In this document: positions 17,178-27,785 of the stretch, piece after piece
Layout: the number at the start of each line of letters is the position of its first letter
How positions within the stretch are numbered: the stretch's first letter is position 1
Source of the DNA: an uncultured Saprospiraceae bacterium
GTDB lineage: Bacteria > Bacteroidota > Bacteroidia > Chitinophagales > Saprospiraceae
DNA length: 64,000 nucleotides
NCBI GenBank assembly: GCA_937921825.1
Contig: CAKZVK010000061.1
Location: 1 to 64,000 of the forward strand
Direction: 5' to 3'
Position numbers and translations under genes: made by a program
Notes under the pieces: generated by a model
What the model was told of the DNA's origin: nothing
The model's database searches: none
The model's input: only the letters and a program-made list of their open reading frames with translations

Positions 17178-19214
17178 ATGCCAGTACATTCCTACTTATA
17201 TCCAGTCAAGATATTAGTTGCCTTTGCCTTACTTATCATCCTTTGCCTTCAGTCCTGTAGTAAGGATGGAGACAGTATGGAACCAAACCCAAATAATCCG
17301 AAAGAAGAAGGTATAGATCCTATTACTCAGGATAACATGTTTCATATCGATAGGTTAGATGGTGCAACACAGAAGGGACCTTATTCGGTCGGTACTGCAG
17401 TTACCATGATAGAGTTAGATCAAAACTTTATACCTACAGGTAGAACCTTTACAACCGAAATTCAAAATTTTATTGGTCAATTTGAATTTAAAAATCTTGA
17501 TCTGAGTTCTCCCTTTGTAGAATTCCGAGCTAATGGCTTTTACTACAATGAAGTCACTGACAAAACTTCAGATGCCCCACTTAACTTATCAGCTTTAGTA
17601 GATCTGACCGATGCGGAAACTGTCACAATTAATGTGCTCACTACCCTTGAGAAAGATAGAGTAGAATTTCTTCTAGAAAGCGGACTAAGCTTTGATGCTG
17701 CAAAAAATCAAGCTGCAAAAGAAGTTTTGGATCTCTTTCATCAAGAAAGCAACGCGGATATAAATTCTGAAGATTTAAACATAACGGATACAGGGGATAA
17801 CAATGCTTCTTTACTGGCGGTTTCAGCAATTCTACAAGGAAATTTATCCGTTGGAGATCTTGCTCAACTTATTTCTAAAATAAAGATTGACATCAGTACT
17901 GATGGAATAGTAGATGATGAGTCAGTATGTATGCAATTAAGCACCTCCGCATATTTACTTGATGCTACTAGTGTAAGAGAAAATTTGAAAAACTGGTACC
18001 AAGAAAATTCCACAACTGTAGAAATACCTGATTTTTCTAGTCACCTCACAATATTTCTAGATAATACAACTTGTGCCATTTCATCTGGAATTATATATCC
18101 AGATGCAGGAAGGCATGGAATAAATCTTTTGGCTCCTGGCAATACAAATTTTGACCTTGGAGGCCCTTACTCCCTAGCTGCGGAGCTCGAAGAAGGAGCA
18201 ACTCTTAGGGTAAGAATAATAGGTTACAATTGGAGCTTTGGCATTGGTCAAACGGAAACAGGATGGATCGTCAGCGAATGGCAAGAATGGGGAGAAGCGT
18301 TTCTAGAGAGCGGGAGAGACTTTACTTCATCACGTTCTGGTGAACTTGACTTTAGAATCAACTTAGATTCTAGACTTACTGGAGTAATAGATGGTAAAGT
18401 GCGACTTGAATTTTATGAAAATGGTTCTACTACACCTACCAGACTAAAAGAAATAAACATTAACGGTATAGAACCAAGACCATCAGCCCCAAGAGTCCTC
18501 GCAGTCTATGCTGATAACAGTTCTGGAGAGAAAAATAATATCATTGGTAGGCAATTTCTTTCTAACAGCGTAGATAGTAAGTTATTCAGTTATGAAGATT
18601 ACGGCATTGCTGTTTATCTTCCAGATAATTTTTCTGTTGAATATATTCTCTCCGGAATTAATTTTCAATTGCCTCTTGATAAGACTTACGGCTGGGAGAT
18701 CGAAGACCTTAGTCAAGGTCCAGATAAAGTCTACAAACTATCGGCTTCAGCACGAGGATATTATCAGCAACCCATAGAGATGTTTCATGATCAAGGTTGT
18801 GTTGTAATGAATGTAGAATCAAAAGTGAATGGAGATCCTTTTGGCAATTACTTATTAACAACTATGGAGCTTCCTTGGTTTAACAGTTTATTGCAAGCTG
18901 ACCAAGAATTTGGAGTAGGACCCGCTCCATTAGCTCTTGAGCTTTGGGACGACTCCAAAATAGAAGTTGTCATTTCAGGTCAGGGTTGGACGCTTCCTCA
19001 GAATAATGAAAACCTAAACTGGGAAATTGGCCAGCTTGACAGTTCTACCAATAGTCAAAAATTTACGGCAGATGGAAGTAAAGAATATGAGTTTTATCTT
19101 GATCTAGAAATAGAACCGTATACTGCTCCGCATGATATTAAGGTAGAAATCTATTATGAAAATGATGACTGTGCTTCATTTCTCTTGAGTTCTCACTATT
19201 TGAAATTAAAATAG
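17178..19214 (+). CDS. Secreted lipoprotein of unknown function
   Basis: The ORF track starts at a TTG (17172), but the ATG at 17178 gives a clean type II signal peptide (VKILVAFALLIILCLQSC) with lipobox LQSC, so the protein is about 678 aa and lipid-anchored. After an acidic/Pro-rich linker comes a segment beginning DRLDGATQKGPYSVGTAVTM with FIPTGRTFTTEIQNFIGQFEF and NVLTTLEKDRVEFLL, a pattern I have seen in uncharacterised Bacteroidota and Leptospira lipoproteins that resembles a carboxypeptidase-like beta domain followed by a helical part. The second half is beta-rich with no recognised family. It stands alone between inverted repeats and ends at a good terminator. Confidence 0.7.
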   Translation: MPVHSYLYPVKILVAFALLIILCLQSCSKDGDSMEPNPNNPKEEGIDPITQDNMFHIDRLDGATQKGPYSVGTAVTMIELDQNFIPTGRTFTTEIQNFIGQFEFKNLDLSSPFVEFRANGFYYNEVTDKTSDAPLNLSALVDLTDAETVTINVLTTLEKDRVEFLLESGLSFDAAKNQAAKEVLDLFHQESNADINSEDLNITDTGDNNASLLAVSAILQGNLSVGDLAQLISKIKIDISTDGIVDDESVCMQLSTSAYLLDATSVRENLKNWYQENSTTVEIPDFSSHLTIFLDNTTCAISSGIIYPDAGRHGINLLAPGNTNFDLGGPYSLAAELEEGATLRVRIIGYNWSFGIGQTETGWIVSEWQEWGEAFLESGRDFTSSRSGELDFRINLDSRLTGVIDGKVRLEFYENGSTTPTRLKEININGIEPRPSAPRVLAVYADNSSGEKNNIIGRQFLSNSVDSKLFSYEDYGIAVYLPDNFSVEYILSGINFQLPLDKTYGWEIEDLSQGPDKVYKLSASARGYYQQPIEMFHDQGCVVMNVESKVNGDPFGNYLLTTMELPWFNSLLQADQEFGVGPAPLALELWDDSKIEVVISGQGWTLPQNNENLNWEIGQLDSSTNSQKFTADGSKEYEFYLDLEIEPYTAPHDIKVEIYYENDDCASFLLSSHYLKLK

Positions 19215-19242
19215 TTTTCCCCATAAAAGGAAATTATATAAG

Positions 19243-19276
19243 AATAGACCTGCCTCTATAGGTGGTCTATTTTCAT
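19243..19276 (+). terminator. Rho-independent terminator of the lipoprotein gene
   Basis: AATAGACC (19243-19250) pairs with GGTCTATT (19264-19271), followed by TTTCATTATT. It lies about 30 bp after the lipoprotein stop and about 65 bp before the riboswitch, isolating metH from upstream transcription. Confidence 0.7.
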
Positions 19277-19340
19277 TATTAGCATTTATTTAAGCCTAGC
19301 CTAGTTGGTTATTAACCAATAGAATAGCATATTTACATCA

Positions 19341-19440
19341 CTTATTTAGAAAGGAGGAGGGACAGGCCCGATGAATCCTTGGCAACCAGCGCTAGTATGG
19401 TGCCAATTCCTGCTCAGTCAGATAGGCTGAGAAAGATGAG
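19341..19440 (+). ncRNA. SAM-I (S-box) riboswitch controlling metH
   Basis: The leader carries the S-box core almost base for base: GGAGGGACAGGCCCGATGAA, then CCTTGGCAACC, GGTGCCAATTCC, a P4 hairpin (GCTCAGTC...GGCTGAG) and AAAGATGAG. P1 can be drawn between CTTAT (19341-19345) and the 3' GATGAG (19435-19440). A downstream CTCAT at 19458-19462 can pair with the same 3' P1 strand, a plausible alternative helix when SAM is absent. The sensed ligand is the end product of the methionine cycle fed by the downstream metH, so high SAM should lower MetH. About 110 bases separate the aptamer from the metH start. Confidence 0.95.
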
Positions 19441-19550
19441 CGAAGAAATTCAAAATTCTCATTCCACTCTCTTTTCTACAATAAGTCGACATAAAACTAT
19501 CTAGCGGTAGTTAGCATTTATTTATTCTTTAAGTCCTAAACTACATTAAT

Positions 19551-22500
19551 ATGACTTTAGAAGAAGTTGCTAAGGAGAGAATACTGGTATTGGATGGAGC
19601 CATGGGCACCATGATACAAAGGTACAAACTGACTGAGGCAGATTATCGAGGAGAGAGATTCAAAGATTTTCACATAGATGTGAAAGGCAACAATGATCTG
19701 CTCTCTATTACAAAACCTGATATTATCGAGGCTATCCATAAGGAATACCTAGAAGCAGGCAGTGATATCATAGAGACCAACACCTTTAATGGCACCTCAA
19801 TCTCCCAGGCAGATTATGAAATGTCTGACCTCGCTTATGAAATCAACTTTGCTTCCGCACAGGTGGCTAAGAAAGCTGCAGCAGAGTATACTGCTAAGAC
19901 ACCAGACAAACCTCGATTTGTCGCAGGAGCTTTAGGACCCACAAGTAAGACAGCGTCTATCTCCCCAGATGTAAATAATCCAGGGTACAGAGCTGTTACT
20001 TTTGATGATCTAGTAGAAGCTTATTATGAGCAGACTAAGGGTCTTGTAGAAGGTGGTGTAGACATCCTACTCATAGAAACCATCTTTGATACCTTGAACT
20101 GTAAGGCGGCACTTTATGCTGTGGATAAGTACTTTGATGATACAGGCAAGGACAAACTTCCAGTAATGATCTCTGGTACCATCACAGATAATAGTGGAAG
20201 AACTCTGAGTGGTCAGACCGTGGAAGCTTTCTGGATATCTGTCTCACATGCTAATCTCTTCTCAGTCGGCCTTAACTGTGCCCTCGGATCTAAAGAGATG
20301 AGACCGCACCTCAAAGACCTATCGAGTATCGCCGACTGTCATATTAGTGCCTACCCTAACGCTGGTCTTCCTAACGAATTAGGTGAGTACGATCAGACGC
20401 CTGAGCAGATGAGTGCCTTCATCAGAGACTTTGCAGAAAGTAACTTTGTAAATATTGTCGGTGGTTGTTGCGGGTCTACACCAGATCACATCCGAGCAAT
20501 GGCAGAAGGTGTAAAAGGTGTCAGTCCTAGAGCTAAAAAAGAACCTTCTCCTCACTCTCAATATTCGGGCCTAGAACCTCTGATCGTCAGAGAAGATATG
20601 AACTTCATCAATATCGGTGAAAGAACCAATGTTACTGGTTCACGAAAATTTGCTAGACTGATAAAGGAAGGAGATTATGCAGAGGCTATTTCTGTAGCCC
20701 AACACCAAGTGGAAGGTGGCGCTCAGATCTTAGATGTCAATATGGATGAAGGACTTCTCGATTCCAAAAAGGAAATGAAAGAATTCCTAAACATGATCAT
20801 GTCAGAGCCTGATATCGCTAAGCTACCGATCATGATAGACTCTTCTAAGTTTGATGTCATTGTGGAAGGTCTGAAATGTGTACAAGGAAAATGTATTGTG
20901 AATTCTATTTCTATGAAAGAAGGAGTGGAAGAATTCAAAAGACAAGCAAAAATACTAAGACGATTCGGTGCCGCTACAGTTGTGATGGCCTTTGATGAAA
21001 AAGGACAAGCAGATACTATAGAACGCAAAGTAGAAATCTGCAAAAGAGCCTACGACATCCTAGTCAATGAAGTCAATTTCAAACCGCAGGATATCATCTT
21101 CGATCCTAACATCTTTGCAGTAGCCACCGGTATAGAAGAGCACAATGATTACGCTATCAATTTCATAGAAGCGACGAGACAGATAAAGGAACTATGCCCA
21201 GGAGCTAAAATAAGTGGCGGAGTCAGTAACATCTCCTTTTCGTTCAGAGGAAATAATGCCGTCAGAGAAGCTATGCACTCTGCCTTTCTTTTTCATGCCA
21301 TCAAGGCAGGTATGGATATGGGTATCGTCAATGCTGGACTAATAGAAGTCTATGAAGACATCCCAAAAGAACTCCTGACGCTAGTAGAAAATGTCTTATT
21401 CAATAAAAAGCCTACTGCCACAGAAGAACTCACCGACTATGCAGAGCGAGTAAAAGGTGGAGGTAAGAAAATGGTTAGAGATCTCACGTGGAGAGAAGGC
21501 ACAGTAGAACAAAGATTAACCCATTCCCTAGTCAAAGGAATCACAGAATATATCGAAGAAGACACAGAAGAATGTAGAAAGAAACATCCTAAAAGTCTTC
21601 ACGTCATAGAAGGTCCCCTTATGGATGGCATGAATGTCGTCGGTGAGCTCTTCGGCGAAGGAAAGATGTTCTTGCCACAGGTAGTTAAGAGTGCAAGGGT
21701 TATGAAAAAGTCCGTGGCCTATCTTACACCATTTATAGAAGCTGAAAAAGACTCCGCTACTGCAAGCAGTAAAGGAAAAATTCTAATGGCTACTGTAAAA
21801 GGTGATGTCCATGACATTGGAAAAAATATAGTCGGTGTAGTACTCGGCTGTAACAATTATGAAATTATCGATTTAGGAGTAATGGTATCTGCAGAGAAAA
21901 TTATTTCTACTGCTGTAGCTGAGAAGGTTGATATCATAGGACTTAGTGGATTGATAACGCCGTCACTAGACGAGATGGTCTATGTGGCACAAGAACTAGA
22001 GAGACAAAATCTTAAATTTCCATTACTGATAGGCGGTGCTACTACTTCTAAGACGCATACAGCATTAAAAATAGAACCAGAATATTCTGGACCAGTTATA
22101 CATGTACTGGATGCATCTAAAAGTGTCGGTGTAGCCTCTAACCTACTGACAGAAAACAAAGAACAGAAAGAAACCTATCTCAGTTCTATCACAGCGGACT
22201 ATGAAAAAGTCCGTGTAGACAGAGCTTCAGGATTAAGGAAAAAAGCGATGGTCTCTATTCAAGAAGCTAGAGATAATCGCTTACAGATAGACTGGCAAAA
22301 TACCAAAATTGCAGAACCAAAGTTCACGGGTACTAAATACTTTCTGGACTACTCTATCGAAGAAATATCAGAGTACATCGACTGGACACCTTTCTTCACT
22401 AGCTGGCAGCTAAGAGGTAAGTATCCTGCAATCTTTGAAGACAAAGTCATCGGAGTAGAAGCTAAGAAGCTATTCAATGATGCTCAGAGTATGCTGAGAA

Positions 22501-23216
22501 GAATAATAGATGAGCAATGGTTAACAGCCAACGGGGCATTTGGTATTTTTCCTGCGCACTCCACAGAGAATGACAACATCATACTGAAGGATAAAAGCCA
22601 CAAACCATTCCTTACACTAAATCACCTAAGACAGCAAGTCAAGAAAGCATCAGGTAGACAATATAACTGCCTAGCAGATTTTGTCGCGCCAGAAGGTGTC
22701 GGAATGCAAGATTATGTTGGTGCTTTTGCGGTTACTACAGGTATAGGTATAGAAAAATGGGTCAAATATTTTCAAGACCAACAAGATGATTATTCGGCTA
22801 TCATGCTGAAAGCATTGGCCGACAGATTAGCGGAGGCTTTCGCAGAACATCTTCACGTCAGAGTAAGAAAAGAATTCTGGGGCTATGCCACTGATGAAAC
22901 CTTAGATAATGAAGCTTTAATCAAGGAACAATATAAGGGAATCCGACCAGCACCTGGCTATCCAGCCTGTCCAGAGCACTCTGAGAAAGAGAAATTATTC
23001 TCTTTGTTAGATGTCCAGAACAAGCTACAGATCACTCTAACAGATTCCTTTGCGATGTATCCTGCTGCTGCGGTAAGTGGATGGTATTTTGCGCATCCAG
23101 AGAGTAAATACTTTGGCATCAATGCCCTAGCAGAAGACCAGGTTATCGAGTATGCTAAGAGAAAAGGTATCTCAGCAGATAAGGCTAAGAAGCTATTAGG
23201 CCATTTGCTTAGCTAG
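19551..23216 (+). CDS. metH: Cobalamin-dependent methionine synthase
   Basis: A 1221-aa cytosolic enzyme that moves a methyl group from methyltetrahydrofolate to homocysteine via cobalamin. All modules are present: homocysteine domain (1-~325) with zinc ligands in the NCALG segment and [11 protein letters not shown]; pterin-binding domain from ~352 ([26 protein letters not shown]); B12 cap and Rossmann domain with the axial-His motif DVHDIGKN at ~750; and a reactivation domain (~900-1221) with [15 protein letters not shown], which binds SAM and receives electrons for reductive repair. Length equals the E. coli enzyme (1227). Expression should be set by the SAM-I riboswitch just upstream. No metF is adjacent. 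It converges with the FG-GAP lipoprotein gene. Confidence 0.98.
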   Translation: MTLEEVAKERILVLDGAMGTMIQRYKLTEADYRGERFKDFHIDVKGNNDLLSITKPDIIEAIHKEYLEAGSDIIETNTFNGTSISQADYEMSDLAYEINFASAQVAKKAAAEYTAKTPDKPRFVAGALGPTSKTASISPDVNNPGYRAVTFDDLVEAYYEQTKGLVEGGVDILLIETIFDTLNCKAALYAVDKYFDDTGKDKLPVMISGTITDNSGRTLSGQTVEAFWISVSHANLFSVGLNCALGSKEMRPHLKDLSSIADCHISAYPNAGLPNELGEYDQTPEQMSAFIRDFAESNFVNIVGGCCGSTPDHIRAMAEGVKGVSPRAKKEPSPHSQYSGLEPLIVREDMNFINIGERTNVTGSRKFARLIKEGDYAEAISVAQHQVEGGAQILDVNMDEGLLDSKKEMKEFLNMIMSEPDIAKLPIMIDSSKFDVIVEGLKCVQGKCIVNSISMKEGVEEFKRQAKILRRFGAATVVMAFDEKGQADTIERKVEICKRAYDILVNEVNFKPQDIIFDPNIFAVATGIEEHNDYAINFIEATRQIKELCPGAKISGGVSNISFSFRGNNAVREAMHSAFLFHAIKAGMDMGIVNAGLIEVYEDIPKELLTLVENVLFNKKPTATEELTDYAERVKGGGKKMVRDLTWREGTVEQRLTHSLVKGITEYIEEDTEECRKKHPKSLHVIEGPLMDGMNVVGELFGEGKMFLPQVVKSARVMKKSVAYLTPFIEAEKDSATASSKGKILMATVKGDVHDIGKNIVGVVLGCNNYEIIDLGVMVSAEKIISTAVAEKVDIIGLSGLITPSLDEMVYVAQELERQNLKFPLLIGGATTSKTHTALKIEPEYSGPVIHVLDASKSVGVASNLLTENKEQKETYLSSITADYEKVRVDRASGLRKKAMVSIQEARDNRLQIDWQNTKIAEPKFTGTKYFLDYSIEEISEYIDWTPFFTSWQLRGKYPAIFEDKVIGVEAKKLFNDAQSMLRRIIDEQWLTANGAFGIFPAHSTENDNIILKDKSHKPFLTLNHLRQQVKKASGRQYNCLADFVAPEGVGMQDYVGAFAVTTGIGIEKWVKYFQDQQDDYSAIMLKALADRLAEAFAEHLHVRVRKEFWGYATDETLDNEALIKEQYKGIRPAPGYPACPEHSEKEKLFSLLDVQNKLQITLTDSFAMYPAAAVSGWYFAHPESKYFGINALAEDQVIEYAKRKGISADKAKKLLGHLLS

Positions 23217-23231
23217 ATAAAAGCACTCCAC

Positions 23232-23263
23232 TTGAGAAGAACTAAAAAATTAGTTCTTCTCAA
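23232..23263. terminator. Bidirectional stem-loop at convergent gene ends
   Basis: TTGAGAAGAACTAA (23232-23245) and TTAGTTCTTCTCAA (23250-23263) are perfect complements around an AAAA loop. The right arm includes the stop codon and last codons of the minus-strand lipoprotein gene. The stem is strong but no long T-run follows on either strand, so termination is likely but not certain. Confidence 0.6.
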
Positions 23264-26200
23264 ACAACTGAACTATATCATTATTATTTGCCACAATGAT
23301 AAATTCTGTGGACCCGCAATTAATTGAAGAAAGTTTACGGACATCTTTATTTGCAAAAAATCCACTGCTAGAAGGTCCCTTTGCTACAAAATTTTGTTGA
23401 CCCTCATTGAGCAGAAGTAGACCTGTGCCTGCATCTGCCCTCGGGGTTTCTACCTCAGAAACATACCAATTTCCTGCAGACAAAATATCTAGATCTCCAT
23501 CTTGGTCAAAATCACTAATTACAGCATCTTGAAGAGGTGCAAACTGAGCTCGTGAAGGCAGAGGCTCTATCTTAAACTCACCTTGGTTATTCCAGATTAT
23601 AGAAGAACTGAAGTTATTTGCTTTATAATGGATAGCCTGATCTAGTGCATCTCCATAAACTGTAAAAATATCAGCCTTGCCAAAAGATAAATAGCTATCA
23701 AATTTCTTTTGCAAAGAAGGCATTTGCTCAGAGGAACATTGAAAACCTCTTACCGGGTACAAGTTATCGTTGGAATAGTAACCCACTACAATATCTTGAC
23801 TTCCATTATTGTCTAGGTCTCCGCCAAATATTTCAAACGGATTCTCATTTGTGGCCTTGTACTTATAGTTATTACCCAAATTTCCAACCAGAAAGTCATC
23901 ATCTCCATCATTATCTAGATCTGCTTTTTTTATCACATTCCACCAACCTACTTGAGGAGAACTAAGCAGGTCACCCTTGTTCAACTTTTTATTTTCATTT
24001 TCAAAGAGAACAACATCCATCCATTCACCAACTACAATGAGGTCATCATCTCCATCATTATCTGTGTCCGACCACACTGATGAAGTCACCATGCCTACAT
24101 TCATTAATTCTGGTGCTAGTTCTTCTGTCTTATCTTTGAATCTCCCATTTTGGTTCACTAACAAATAAGATCTGGATGCCTTTGGATAATTACCAGAATC
24201 TAGTCTGCCACCGACGAACAAATCATTATCACCGTCTTTATCATAATCACAGACAGAAACAGTACCTCCAGCATTCAGCATTTTAGGCAAAAATGGTAAA
24301 GCAGATTTAAACTTACCGTTACCCTCATTTACATATAGCCTATCCTGTAACAATCCATGTCCATTTTTAAATTCGTAGCTACCACTTACCACATATAAAT
24401 CTAAATCCTTATCTCCATCGGAATCAAAGAATATTGCTGAGACATCTTCATAGTTAGCATCTAATTGCCACAGAGCATTCATAACAGGAGTAAACTTTTT
24501 CTCTGTCTGCTGTAAGTAGAGCTGTCCAGCCTGACCTGCGGCTCCTCCTATATATACATCATCAAGACCATTGCCATCGACATCTCCAATCGTCAATGCA
24601 GGACCAAGTTGGGATAACTGATGTGGCAAAAGAACCTGTCTTTTATAGTCATCAAAATATCTCTCTTGATGTTTAAAATCTATAGCGTCCTTACTTAAGC
24701 CCGAGAACAATCTTTGTGCATCTGTAGATATCGTTTTCTCATTACTTGCTTCTTCATAACTCATTATGACAACTTGGTTCTTAGACAAGTTACTAAGCAC
24801 TTGCACTTTTCCATCACACCACTCCACTTCTAGCTTTTCTAATTGCGTTCCTTCGGCAAGACCAAAATGCACATATGGCTCACTAGATGACTCAAACCCT
24901 CTCGTCACTTGAAACTCTTTGTACTGAATGCCATTGTCAGTGAATAGGGTCAACTTAGAATTGAGCCCTGAGACATTACGACTAGAGCCTTTCAATTTCA
25001 CTCTCAGATAATCACCACCACTATTATTTCGGTATACACCAGCCTTGCTATTCATATTATTGACAACAATATCTAGATCGCCATCATTGTCTAAGTCTCC
25101 ATAGGCCATACCGTTGGAGTGACCAATTGCATTAAAACCCCAGTCGTCAGAAACTTTAGAAAACTTATAATCTCCGTCATATCTAAAAGCATAATTCTTA
25201 AGAGGTGTACTCTTTAGATAAGAAGCTGTTTGCTGATACGTAAGTGTATTATTGTTCTTCTGTGCGGCTGCATTAGCTTTCTTACTAAAATCTTTATCCT
25301 GAGTATCCTTGAGCCATCCGTTAACGACAAGAAGGTCATTATCGCCATCGTTGTCATAGTCTCCAAACAAACTACTCCAACTCCAATCAGTCTGAGCAAT
25401 ACCAGCATACTCGGCAATATCACTAAAGTGCCCGTTACCATTGTTTAGGTGAAATGAATTTCGCATATATTGGTAATGTTGACCACTATTTACTATATAC
25501 TTAAAACGTTCGGGGTCCATACTAGCCATATTGGTTTTCTGTCTTACATTATCCTCAGAAAGCATTTCTCCTACAAAGACATCTAAGCTCTTATCGTTAT
25601 CAATATCTACAACATCTACCCCCATCGCAAAGTAGGAGGTATGAGGAAAATATTCTTTCAAAGATTCTGTAAAAGTACCATCGCCATTATTTACATAGTA
25701 ATAATCATGAGGCTGAAAGTCGTTGGACACATAGAGATCCGTCCATCCATCATTATTCAAATCTGAGGCTGCAACACCTAAGCCCCAACCATGATTAAAT
25801 ATGCCGACTTCCTTACCCACTTCTTCGTAAGTGCCATTGCCTTTGTTTCTATAGAATTTGTCCGAGTTGGCATAGGTAGGATTTTTAATTTTCCCCATTA
25901 CGGCTTCAATGGACTGTCGGAATACCTCAGGGTGATTAGACAAGTACATATCTAGATCGCCATCTTTGTCGTAATCAAAAAACACTGATTGAATAGAATA
26001 GCTACCATCCGCCAATCCATAAACTTTTGCAGCTTCCAAAAAGGTATTATCCTTCTTATTTATGAATAATAAATTGGTCCTATCTTGTGGATTTTTAGAC
26101 CATCCTGCTCTACAAACGTATATGTCGAGCCAGCCATCAAAATTAACGTCAACAAAAGTAACTCCAGTTTTACATCCTTTGAATTTATCTATACCTGAAG

Positions 26201-26537
26201 AAGCACTAATGTCTTCAAACTCAAAATTTCCTTTGTTTAAGTACAGTTTATCCAATCCTTGTGTAGAAGTAAAATAGACATCCTGCAGACCATCATTATT
26301 TATATCCCCAATTCCTACTCCACCCCCATTATACAGATAGGTATAAGTAAAATAGTTTATATCATCATTTTCGACTACCGTATTATTAAAATCAATATTT
26401 GACTCTTCATATGGAATGCTAGAGAAAACCTTTGATTTATGTGAAGTAGTTTCGGTTTTGCTTTCTTCTTTGGTAGAATCAGTGTTACAGCTCAAAATGA
26501 GAAGAATAGCAAGAGAAAAATAAAGTATTCTATTCAT
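23250..26537 (-). CDS. FG-GAP/VCBS-repeat lipoprotein with ASPIC/UnbV domain (CRTAC1-like)
   Basis: The track opens at 26600, but the ATG at 26537 starts an obvious lipoprotein signal (MNRILYFSLAILLILSC), giving about 1095 aa. The rest is two FG-GAP/VCBS propeller sets with many calcium-type loops (DINNDGLQDVY, DYDKDGDLDMY, DLNNDGWTDLY, DYDNDGDNDLL, DLDNDGDLDIV), separated by an ASPIC/UnbV domain (SGLNSKLTLFTDNGIQYKEF ... HFGLAEGTQLEKLEVEW). These proteins are abundant in Bacteroidota, often beside SusC/SusD genes, but none is adjacent here. Likely a calcium-binding, outer-membrane-anchored protein; ligand unknown. It ends at the shared hairpin with metH. Confidence 0.88.
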   Translation of the reverse strand: MNRILYFSLAILLILSCNTDSTKEESKTETTSHKSKVFSSIPYEESNIDFNNTVVENDDINYFTYTYLYNGGGVGIGDINNDGLQDVYFTSTQGLDKLYLNKGNFEFEDISASSGIDKFKGCKTGVTFVDVNFDGWLDIYVCRAGWSKNPQDRTNLLFINKKDNTFLEAAKVYGLADGSYSIQSVFFDYDKDGDLDMYLSNHPEVFRQSIEAVMGKIKNPTYANSDKFYRNKGNGTYEEVGKEVGIFNHGWGLGVAASDLNNDGWTDLYVSNDFQPHDYYYVNNGDGTFTESLKEYFPHTSYFAMGVDVVDIDNDKSLDVFVGEMLSEDNVRQKTNMASMDPERFKYIVNSGQHYQYMRNSFHLNNGNGHFSDIAEYAGIAQTDWSWSSLFGDYDNDGDNDLLVVNGWLKDTQDKDFSKKANAAAQKNNNTLTYQQTASYLKSTPLKNYAFRYDGDYKFSKVSDDWGFNAIGHSNGMAYGDLDNDGDLDIVVNNMNSKAGVYRNNSGGDYLRVKLKGSSRNVSGLNSKLTLFTDNGIQYKEFQVTRGFESSSEPYVHFGLAEGTQLEKLEVEWCDGKVQVLSNLSKNQVVIMSYEEASNEKTISTDAQRLFSGLSKDAIDFKHQERYFDDYKRQVLLPHQLSQLGPALTIGDVDGNGLDDVYIGGAAGQAGQLYLQQTEKKFTPVMNALWQLDANYEDVSAIFFDSDGDKDLDLYVVSGSYEFKNGHGLLQDRLYVNEGNGKFKSALPFLPKMLNAGGTVSVCDYDKDGDNDLFVGGRLDSGNYPKASRSYLLVNQNGRFKDKTEELAPELMNVGMVTSSVWSDTDNDGDDDLIVVGEWMDVVLFENENKKLNKGDLLSSPQVGWWNVIKKADLDNDGDDDFLVGNLGNNYKYKATNENPFEIFGGDLDNNGSQDIVVGYYSNDNLYPVRGFQCSSEQMPSLQKKFDSYLSFGKADIFTVYGDALDQAIHYKANNFSSSIIWNNQGEFKIEPLPSRAQFAPLQDAVISDFDQDGDLDILSAGNWYVSEVETPRADAGTGLLLLNEGQQNFVAKGPSSSGFFANKDVRKLSSINCGSTEFIIVANNNDIVQLFEKN

Positions 26538-26687
26538 AGGTCTTGAGAAAATGTATAAACTAGTCTGCAATCCCATTTTATTAATGATTGCGTCATTCAA
26601 TTGGTAAGATATAAATTATACTGAATTTGCCACTTCTCGGAGCTAAAACAATATTACCTTCACATTCCAGCAAAAGAAACATATAAC

Positions 26688-27767
26688 TTGGCAGAAGATA
26701 TATCCATTAAAGAATTCTTTATAAAGACTAGCGACTACCTTAGTTATCTTCTAGGGTCATGGAAGTTTATAACCCTATCGGGGATTCTAACGGCCTTAGT
26801 TCTAATGGGTCTGAATTTTAACAAACCTTCACTCTATGAGGCGAAGCTCAGCTTCATGCTTAATGAGGAAGAAGGTTCTCCCCTAGGAAGTATCGGCAAT
26901 ATACTTGGTCAGTTCGGTCTAGGTAGCGGAGGTAGTGAATCCAATCTTGACAAAATTATAGAACTCTCTAGAGCTAGAATTATTACTCAGAATGCATTGT
27001 TTGACATAAAGCCCATCGCTGGACAAGAAGACTTTCTCGCCAATCATATGATCAATTCAATGCAGAAAGAAAACAACTGGGATAACGACGGGATCTTATC
27101 TTTCTTGAGTATGGATGATGAGTATAACTTGGATGGATTCAAATTTTCTCATGATTCTTTTCCTAGTTTCAGCCTATTGGAAAACAAGGCTTTGAAAAAA
27201 CTGCACAAGCACCTAATGGGTAAGGAACTTGAAGGTGGTGCATTCCAAAGTCACTACTCGGAGCTTAGTGGCATTATGAACTTCAGCTTGACCACAACCA
27301 GTGCAGAGTTATCAGTAAAAACTGTAAATAACCTTTACTCCAAACTAAGTGAATACTACCTCGGCAAGAATAGCGAAAAGCAACTGAAGGACTTCAAAAT
27401 TATAAAGTCAAAATATGATAGCATTCAAAGCTTGCTGGACAAGACAATGTATGGGATAGCTCAGTTCGAAGACAAAAACCAAGGGCTGATAAAAAAACAA
27501 GACAGCTATAGGCTGAAAAAAATGAAGGCCGAAGAAATGAAACTAGGCAGCATGCTTGCAGAAGCAGAAAAGCAATATCAAATTGCACAGATTTCCCTAG
27601 ATAGCAAATCAGATTACATCCAACTCATAGATCAGCCTCTACTCCCTTTACGACCTGCCAATAAAGGCAAGCTCTATTACTTCTTGCTGGGAGGTTTACT
27701 AGGAGGAATATTTTCAATATCCTATCTGATGATCAAGAAGATTTATTCAGATGTCATGAGTGCATAA
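26688..27767 (+). CDS. Wzz-type polysaccharide chain-length determinant protein
   Basis: A 359-aa inner-membrane protein from a TTG start. Two membrane helices bracket the periplasmic part: ~23-43 (FITLSGILTALVLMGL) and ~331-349 (YYFLLGGLLGGIFSISYLMI), with the Pro-rich approach DQPLLPLRPANKGK before the second helix, as in Wzz/polysaccharide co-polymerases. A long coiled coil spans ~225-305. There is no tyrosine-kinase domain. Such proteins set the length of O-antigen or exopolysaccharide chains. It begins a plus-strand run with an oxidoreductase and three sulfate-activation genes. Confidence 0.82.
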   Translation: MAEDISIKEFFIKTSDYLSYLLGSWKFITLSGILTALVLMGLNFNKPSLYEAKLSFMLNEEEGSPLGSIGNILGQFGLGSGGSESNLDKIIELSRARIITQNALFDIKPIAGQEDFLANHMINSMQKENNWDNDGILSFLSMDDEYNLDGFKFSHDSFPSFSLLENKALKKLHKHLMGKELEGGAFQSHYSELSGIMNFSLTTTSAELSVKTVNNLYSKLSEYYLGKNSEKQLKDFKIIKSKYDSIQSLLDKTMYGIAQFEDKNQGLIKKQDSYRLKKMKAEEMKLGSMLAEAEKQYQIAQISLDSKSDYIQLIDQPLLPLRPANKGKLYYFLLGGLLGGIFSISYLMIKKIYSDVMSA

Positions 27768-27785
27768 AAACGAATCAGCTTCCTT

